Positions 14,304-17,906 of a stretch of 17,906 nt of DNA are shown in pieces; the first letter of the stretch is position 1, and each line of letters starts with the position of its first letter. The position numbers and the translations under genes were made by a program. Location: the NCBI GenBank assembly GCA_002427045.1, contig DIPO01000067.1:26303-44208 (forward strand), given 5' to 3'. Under the pieces are notes generated by a model. The model saw nothing but the letters and a program-made list of their open reading frames with translations. It was not told the origin of the DNA and did no database searches. The stretch is from Firmicutes bacterium UBA5486 (lineage in GTDB: Bacteria; Bacillota; UBA4882; UBA10575).

Positions 14304-15320
14304 ATGATTAATATAAAGAAAAAGTCGCTTTCTGGTTTTACTTTTATCGATTTATTTGCAGGATTAGGTGGTTTTCGAATTGCATTAGAATCGCTGGGTG
14401 CAAAATGTGTTTATTCAAGTGAATGGGATGAACCTGTAAGAGAAGTTTATGCAGAGAATTTTGGAGATATCCCTGATGGAGACATTACTCAAGTAGATGA
14501 AAACTCTATTCCTGATCATGATATTCTATGTGCTGGATTTCCATGTCAGGCTTTCTCAATAAGTGGGAAACAGCGTGGATTTGAAGATAGTAGAGGTACA
14601 TTATTTTTTGATGTCGCAAGAATTGTGAAAGCTAAGAAGCCAAAGGTAGTTTTTATGGAAAATGTTAAGAATTTTGCTTCTCATGATAATGGTAATACTT
14701 TGTCCGTGGTAAAAACCATTATGGAAGAGTTGGGGTATACATTCCATCAGAGAGTTTTAAACGCTGCTGATTATGGAATTCCTCAAAAGAGAGAGCGTAT
14801 TTACATGGTTTGCTTTAGAAATGATTTAGACATTGAAGAGTTTAATTTTCCAAAGCCTTTCCCATTGAAAAAACATGTTGAAGACTTTTTATTAGAAGAT
14901 GAAAGCCAGGTAGAACATCTATACATACAGAGGCCAGATACTTATTTCAATGGGGTGGAAGATAACAAGTACAGTAACAAACCAATTAGATTAGGAATAG
15001 TAAATAAAGGCGGTCAAGGTGAAAGAATATATAGTGTAAAAGGGATAGCGATTACGCTATCGGCTAACGGTGGAGGAATATTTGCCAAAACGGGAGGATA
15101 CTTAATTAATGGAAAAACCAGAAAATTGCATCCTAGAGAATGTGCTAGACTAATGGGGTTTCCAGATAGTTACAAAATTTGCAAGAGTGATAATCAAGCC
15201 TATAAGCAATTTGGTAATTCTGTAGTTATTGATGTTTTGCAACTGATTGGTCAAGAGATAGGAAGTGCCATGGAGGGAGCAAAGAATGAGGGAAATAGAA
15301 TTCAGACAATGGCTATCTAA
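14304..15320 (+). CDS. DNA (cytosine-5) methyltransferase, M.HhaI-like, expected target GCGC
   Basis: Protects host DNA by methylating a cytosine within its recognition site. The 338-residue protein follows M.HhaI, as I remember that sequence, almost residue by residue. It opens with FTFIDLFAGLGGFRIALESLGA (motif I). Motif IV is GFPCQAFSISGKQRGFEDSRGTLFF with the nucleophile Cys81. Motif VI is FMENVKNFASHDNGNT with Glu119. Both catalytic residues bear the M.HhaI numbers. The target-recognition segment (about 229-258, RLGIVNKGGQGERIYSVKGIAITLSANGGG) is also nearly that of M.HhaI, so GCGC is a strong inference. Motif X is FGNSVV. Only the last ~15 residues extend beyond M.HhaI, and that tail overlaps the next ORF. 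GAGGAG stands 7 nt before the ATG. Confidence 0.95.
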   Translation: MINIKKKSLSGFTFIDLFAGLGGFRIALESLGAKCVYSSEWDEPVREVYAENFGDIPDGDITQVDENSIPDHDILCAGFPCQAFSISGKQRGFEDSRGTLFFDVARIVKAKKPKVVFMENVKNFASHDNGNTLSVVKTIMEELGYTFHQRVLNAADYGIPQKRERIYMVCFRNDLDIEEFNFPKPFPLKKHVEDFLLEDESQVEHLYIQRPDTYFNGVEDNKYSNKPIRLGIVNKGGQGERIYSVKGIAITLSANGGGIFAKTGGYLINGKTRKLHPRECARLMGFPDSYKICKSDNQAYKQFGNSVVIDVLQLIGQEIGSAMEGAKNEGNRIQTMAI

Positions 15321-15594
15321 AAATAATATATCCAAAAAGATGCAAAGTGATCTTGTGTCGAGATTGAAACGTTTTGAAAAGGCGATAGAAAACTGCGATA
15401 TTGATGAGCAATATCGCAGTGATAAGTTTTATTACCTATTCTCCCTTTTTCAAAACAAAGGTTTAAATGACAATATGAATAAGTTTAAAAATGTAGATTT
15501 GCCAATTGGTAAATACCAGCTTAGTATATTTAAGTATGCACTAAATAAGTATAAGCAATTCATTGAGGACGAGATTACCTCAAAGCCTGAATGA
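15286..15594 (+). CDS. Small helical protein of the R-M locus (function unknown)
   Basis: A 102-residue, charged, helical protein whose ATG lies inside the end of the methyltransferase gene (35-nt overlap), with GGAGGG 9 nt upstream, so it is translationally coupled. The pattern FRQWL...SRLKRFEKAIENCDIDEQYRSDKFYYLFSLF...LPIGKYQLSIFKYALNKYKQFIED resembles a small SAM-like helical domain often seen at the N-terminus of restriction or phage-defence proteins (my recollection of the pattern). Here it stands alone. No catalytic motif is visible. Its 3' end overlaps the 3' end of the nuclease gene on the other strand by 20 nt, and its coding sequence contains a perfect 12-bp-arm hairpin. A longer in-frame ATG at 15265 lacks a good SD site. 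Confidence 0.7.
   Translation: MREIEFRQWLSKNNISKKMQSDLVSRLKRFEKAIENCDIDEQYRSDKFYYLFSLFQNKGLNDNMNKFKNVDLPIGKYQLSIFKYALNKYKQFIEDEITSKPE
15392..15420 (-). terminator. 12-bp-arm hairpin inside the small ORF; possible terminator for the nuclease transcript
   Basis: ACTGCGATATTG (15392-15403) pairs perfectly with CAATATCGCAGT (15409-15420) around a 5-nt loop. Read on the minus strand the stem ends in GCAGT and the next bases are TTTC, so with the stem's last T there are four Ts. That is a modest terminator for the leftward M-R transcript, whose stop codon lies 155 nt upstream. On the plus strand no T-run follows directly. A perfect stem of this length inside a coding region is unusual. Confidence 0.5.
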
Positions 15595-16369
15595 ACTCAT
15601 CTGGTCCAATACCGCTTTTATTTGACTTTAAGTCAATTGAAAAAATGACGTTTGCATTAAATGTATTAGAAAGCTTTCTGATTTCGTATTCAGAGTCTCG
15701 TAGAGAGAACATATATTCATAACCGTGTAATAGGAAACGTTGGTTGTGTAAGGATTCCGCTGAAACGACAAAAAGCTTGCCAGCATCTGTTCTTGAGCTT
15801 TCAATATTATAGCCATTGGATTTAATATAGTTTAGAACATTGGATATATTACTCTTTCCAACATGACTTGACCCACTGCGTTTAACTCTGTATTTAGCAC
15901 TAACATTAAAATATTCACTAAATCTTTCAACAGGTAAAATAGTATAGTTATTTGTTATAAAATAGCGAGCACCCTTATTTCTGTAGCTGTCGATAATCCA
16001 ATTTGAAAAGATTTCAGAACCATTATTCATTACTATATCTTTTCCTGCTGTTCCAGCCTCCTTAAACTCGTCAAATTGGGCATTCATATGTTCAATGATT
16101 TGTTTTGCGTATGTATTAATTGGAGTGGTATTTAGACGGCTATAAATAAATGTACTTGATGCAATATCTGGTAGCAAAACAAATTGACCACATTGTGCTG
16201 GAGAGTGCTTTGCATCAATGTAAAAAATATTGCCAGACTTAGTTGTAACTTTAATGTCTGGTATAGTGGAGTCAGATCCCCCCTCATGTTTAAAGCTTGC
16301 ATAATCACCGAATTTTCTATTTAAATATTCGGTACAGTCAATTTCAAAATCTTCCCATATTGATGACAT
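15575..16369 (-). CDS. HhaI-like restriction endonuclease, as a separate protein from an internal start
   Basis: The C-terminal 264 codons of the fused frame have their own ATG (16369) with a near-ideal AGGAGGT exactly 6 nt upstream, the normal start for a stand-alone nuclease. The protein would begin MSSIWEDFEIDCTEYLNRKF, close to the R.HhaI start as I remember it. Its active site would be Asp38 with Asp52-Ala-Lys54. It would cut unmodified DNA, probably at GCGC. Translation from this site would make free nuclease in addition to, or instead of, the fusion. Whether both forms exist cannot be told from sequence. Confidence 0.65.
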   Translation of the reverse strand: MSSIWEDFEIDCTEYLNRKFGDYASFKHEGGSDSTIPDIKVTTKSGNIFYIDAKHSPAQCGQFVLLPDIASSTFIYSRLNTTPINTYAKQIIEHMNAQFDEFKEAGTAGKDIVMNNGSEIFSNWIIDSYRNKGARYFITNNYTILPVERFSEYFNVSAKYRVKRSGSSHVGKSNISNVLNYIKSNGYNIESSRTDAGKLFVVSAESLHNQRFLLHGYEYMFSLRDSEYEIRKLSNTFNANVIFSIDLKSNKSGIGPDEFIQALR

Positions 16370-17350
16370 TATATTACCTCCTCTTTTTTTAAGATGTTTA
16401 ATGATACAATCACCTAACTTTTTAATGACATTAACTGTCATTGCATTTCCAGCCTGCATAAGTAAGTGTCTATTTGTAACACTGTCTTTTACTTTTTCTG
16501 CATATTGTACAGGAAAACCTTGTAAAAGTAGTGCTTCAAAACCTGTTAGTTCTTTAATGGCATGATTTTTTATGTAAAAGATCCCGTCTCTTTGAGAGCG
16601 TAAAGTTGGCACCTTTCCACGGTATAACCTTAAATCTGACATTCTTGTATCGATTATAAGTAATTCTTCATCCAAGAAATCTGTTGGTACATACTTTCCC
16701 TGATTTGTTGGGTTTTTTAGGTAATATGTGAATTTTTCAAGATTAATCTCTGATATATCGTTGTTTGAATCAATTAAATAATTTTCTAAACCAGGTACGG
16801 GCTCTACTGTTGGCCATTCGAAGCCATCGGCAGAAAGATTCGATTTTTTATCAAATCCAATGAAATATACTCGTTGCCGCATTTGAGGAACGCCGTAATC
16901 AAGGCTGTTTAAAACCTTATAAACAACTGAGTATCCAATATCATCAAATTCAGTCATAATCTTTTTAATTGTTGCACCTTTGTCATGGCTCACAAGTCCA
17001 CGTACATTTTCTAATATGAAACATTTCGGGCGAGTCTCGTTAAGGATTCTTATAAGGTGAAAAATGATCTGCCCTCTATCATCATTAAATCCTGCTTTTC
17101 TACCTATGACAGAGAATGTCTGACAAGGGAATCCTGCAATTAGAAGATCAAATGATGGTAGAGTTTCACTTTTAATTTTTTTTAAGTTTCCATAATTCTT
17201 TTCATTTTCAGTATCAAACATCTGTTTATATGTTGCTACCGATAGTCTACTTGTATCTGAATAACCGACACATCTTAATCCACTTTGCTCTAAACCGAGC
17301 CTTCCGGCTCCGATTCCCGAACAAAAGTCGAAAAATGTATTTATTTTCAT
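15575..17350 (-). CDS. Fused m5C methyltransferase - HhaI-like restriction endonuclease
   Basis: One open frame of 591 codons. Residues 1-320 are a complete DNA cytosine-5 methyltransferase. Motif I is FFDFCSGIGAGRLGLEQSG. Motif IV is GFPCQTFS with Cys76, motif VI is LENVRG with Glu114, and motif VIII is QMRQRVYFIGF. The target region is about 240-275 (DTRMSDLRLYRGKVPTLRSQRDGIFY) and motif X is GNAMTVNV (301-308). Its target region differs from that of the M.HhaI-like partner, so its specificity is unknown. Residues 328-591 are a restriction endonuclease of the HhaI type. The PD-(D/E)XK site is Asp365 with Asp379-Ala-Lys381, followed by QCGQFVLLP, FNVSAKYRVKRSGSSH and LSNTFNANVIFSI, all shared with my memory of R.HhaI. 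The joining residues (KKRGGNI) are encoded by an A7 run and a Shine-Dalgarno site. GGAGGT stands 4 nt before ATG 17350. Confidence 0.9.
   Translation of the reverse strand: MKINTFFDFCSGIGAGRLGLEQSGLRCVGYSDTSRLSVATYKQMFDTENEKNYGNLKKIKSETLPSFDLLIAGFPCQTFSVIGRKAGFNDDRGQIIFHLIRILNETRPKCFILENVRGLVSHDKGATIKKIMTEFDDIGYSVVYKVLNSLDYGVPQMRQRVYFIGFDKKSNLSADGFEWPTVEPVPGLENYLIDSNNDISEINLEKFTYYLKNPTNQGKYVPTDFLDEELLIIDTRMSDLRLYRGKVPTLRSQRDGIFYIKNHAIKELTGFEALLLQGFPVQYAEKVKDSVTNRHLLMQAGNAMTVNVIKKLGDCIIKHLKKRGGNIMSSIWEDFEIDCTEYLNRKFGDYASFKHEGGSDSTIPDIKVTTKSGNIFYIDAKHSPAQCGQFVLLPDIASSTFIYSRLNTTPINTYAKQIIEHMNAQFDEFKEAGTAGKDIVMNNGSEIFSNWIIDSYRNKGARYFITNNYTILPVERFSEYFNVSAKYRVKRSGSSHVGKSNISNVLNYIKSNGYNIESSRTDAGKLFVVSAESLHNQRFLLHGYEYMFSLRDSEYEIRKLSNTFNANVIFSIDLKSNKSGIGPDEFIQALR
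16367..16390 (-). promoter_or_regulatory. A7 run plus internal ribosome binding site at the methylase-nuclease joint
   Basis: On the minus strand an A7 run (16390-16384) is followed by GAGGAGGTAATATAATG ending at 16367. In the given frame there is no stop and the two proteins are joined. One extra A would end the methylase at TAA 5 nt before the nuclease ATG. One A fewer would end it at the TAA that overlaps the ATG (TAATG). Both shifts give the ordinary two-gene layout. The site may therefore be a slippage or phase-variable switch, a recent one-base mutation, or a sequencing error. Confidence 0.7.
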
Positions 17351-17391
17351 AATGACCTCCGTATATTTGCTTAGACTTCTGCTTAATAAGG

Positions 17392-17595
17392 CTAGTCTTT
17401 TATTATTTCAACGATATCGGAAATATCGCAGTCAAGTGCTTTACAAACTTTAGTTAAAGTTTCTGTACTTACATTTTCATTCTTCGCCATTTTAGTAATG
17501 GAAGATGAGCTTATTCCTGCAGCTATCTGTAAATCTTTCTTTTTCATATCTTTGTCGATAAGTAATTTCCATAATTTTTTATAACTTATGGACAT
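17392..17595 (-). CDS. Small Cro/XRE-type helix-turn-helix regulator of the R-M locus
   Basis: A 67-residue single-domain DNA-binding protein. It has an HTH: KKKDLQIAAGISSSSITKMAKNENVSTETLTKVCKALDCDISDIVEI, with the recognition helix at SSSSITKMAKN. It is the size of controller (C) proteins of type II R-M systems but looks more like the YozG-type XRE group often found beside m5C methylases. The ATG at 17595 has AGGTGG 6 nt upstream. An in-frame TTG at 17598 is too close to that site. It is followed 41 nt later by the methylase-nuclease gene on the same strand, so it is the first gene of that operon and probably delays or limits nuclease expression (inference). Confidence 0.88.
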   Translation of the reverse strand: MSISYKKLWKLLIDKDMKKKDLQIAAGISSSSITKMAKNENVSTETLTKVCKALDCDISDIVEIIKD

Positions 17596-17629
17596 CAATT
17601 TCCACCTCTCAACTTCTACATTAAAAGAA

Positions 17630-17659
17630 GTAAAGTGGCTTAATAATAGGCCACTTTAC
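17630..17659. promoter_or_regulatory. Inverted repeat in the leader of the regulator-methylase-nuclease operon
   Basis: GTAAAGTGGC (17630-17639) and its exact complement GCCACTTTAC (17650-17659) flank a 10-nt loop. It lies just downstream of the predicted start of transcription of the leftward operon and 35 nt before the regulator ATG. On the minus strand it is followed by TTCTTTTAATG. It could be an operator for the encoded HTH protein or an attenuator hairpin. Confidence 0.65.
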
Positions 17660-17672
17660 AAGTCCTTTTTCA

Positions 17673-17701
17673 AGTATATCACCTCAAAATGTAAAAAACA
17701 A
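17673..17701 (-). promoter_or_regulatory. Promoter of the regulator-methylase-nuclease operon
   Basis: On the minus strand TTGTTT (17701-17696), a 17-nt spacer, then TATACT (17678-17673) preceded by TGA, an extended -10. The predicted start lies near 17666, immediately before the inverted repeat at 17630-17659. The -35 is weak, so expression may depend mainly on the extended -10. Confidence 0.55.
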
Positions 17702-17709
17702 TGCTTAAA

Positions 17710-17744
17710 GCATGAATAATCATGCGATAGCAAGATTTTCATGC
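17710..17744. promoter_or_regulatory. TCATGC half-site cluster upstream of the right-end gene
   Basis: GCATGA (17710-17715) and TCATGC (17720-17725) form a perfect inverted repeat with a 4-nt spacer. A further TCATGC lies at 17739-17744, just before the -35 box at 17753. The spacing is suitable for a dimeric regulator in the region between two divergent promoters. The regulator is unknown. Confidence 0.4.
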
Positions 17745-17752
17745 AGAATCGA

Positions 17753-17781
17753 TTGAAAGCTCTTTATTACGATGTTACAAT
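17753..17781 (+). promoter_or_regulatory. Sigma-A promoter of the right-end gene
   Basis: TTGAAA (17753-17758), a 17-nt spacer and TACAAT (17776-17781) preceded by TGT (extended -10). This gives a leader of about 78 nt before the GTG at 17866. Confidence 0.6.
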
Positions 17782-17865
17782 ATTATCCAAGGGATTAATA
17801 AAAAGAGAGATATTTTAGAAGCAGAATAAATCTTTTTAACATTGATTGGAGAGGGGGATAATATA

Positions 17866-17906
17866 GTGGCGGGTAATCGTTCTTTTAAAGACTATGTGGC
17901 AGATAG
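17866..17906 (+). CDS. Start of an unidentified gene, cut by the window end
   Basis: A GTG start with a strong GGAGAGGGGG site 8 nt upstream and a promoter further up. Only 13 codons are visible (MAGNRSFKDYVAD), too few to identify the product. It is divergent from the R-M operon and marks its right flank. Confidence 0.6.
   Translation, partial: MAGNRSFKDYVAD

Noticed and set aside
15575..17350. The fused methylase-nuclease frame as a pseudogene
   Set aside because: Both halves keep all catalytic motifs and the frame is fully open. A one-base change at the A run would restore two normal genes, so neither half is decayed.
1..17906. CRISPR array, tRNA, rRNA or IS element
   Set aside because: No regularly spaced direct repeats, cloverleaf-like sequences, rRNA signatures or transposase motifs were seen on either strand.

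Overview
The window reads as a chromosomal segment of an AT-rich, probably anaerobic Bacillota (Clostridia-like or a related deep lineage). This is inferred from strong Shine-Dalgarno sites before most genes, sigma-A style promoters, a split FeoB, a C-rich zinc-ribbon protein typical of Firmicutes, and the general look of the proteins. No rRNA, tRNA, transposase or CRISPR array was seen.

Layout: (1) 1-571 has no gene. It ends in a probable structured leader directly before an rRNA m5C methyltransferase of the RsmF/NOL1-NOP2-Sun family (572-1948), followed closely by the pseudouridine synthase RsuA (1956-2681). (2) 2949-4528: a rhomboid membrane protease and a membrane-anchored SDH/Clp-fold serine protease, probably one operon. 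(3) 4616-7037, minus strand: ferrous-iron transporter FeoB split into two genes, the GTPase part and the membrane part. (4) 7335-11186: sugar catabolism, with uronate isomerase UxaC, a class II (fuculose/rhamnulose-phosphate) aldolase and rhamnulokinase RhaB. A second copy of the leader-like element from region 1 follows uxaC, and a terminator follows it. (5) 11237-12374, minus: a zinc-ribbon protein and a family-4 uracil-DNA glycosylase. (6) 12607-13989: 23S rRNA uracil methyltransferase RlmD. (7) 14245-17701: a compact, visibly AT-richer restriction-modification island. (8) From 17866 a new gene starts and runs off the window.

The most interesting part is the R-M island. It has two arms facing each other. 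On the plus strand lies a DNA cytosine methyltransferase extremely similar to M.HhaI (G-m5C-GC), followed by an overlapping small helical ORF. On the minus strand lie a small Cro/XRE-type regulator and one continuous 591-codon frame that joins a second, different m5C methyltransferase to a HhaI-like restriction endonuclease (PD-(D/E)XK). The joint is remarkable: the linker is encoded by an A7 run plus a perfect Shine-Dalgarno site for an internal ATG. The locus could therefore make a methylase-nuclease fusion, a free nuclease, and (after a one-base slip in either direction) a free methylase. The promoter of the M.HhaI-like gene carries a 23-bp perfect palindrome with two GCGC sites between -35 and -10, suggesting methylation-sensitive or enzyme-bound autoregulation.

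Other points worth a second look: the two-copy structured leader element, a 25-bp perfect palindrome across the feoB stop codon, a 12-bp-arm hairpin inside the small R-M ORF that could terminate the convergent nuclease transcript, and the split FeoB with a duplicated 13-mer at the split.
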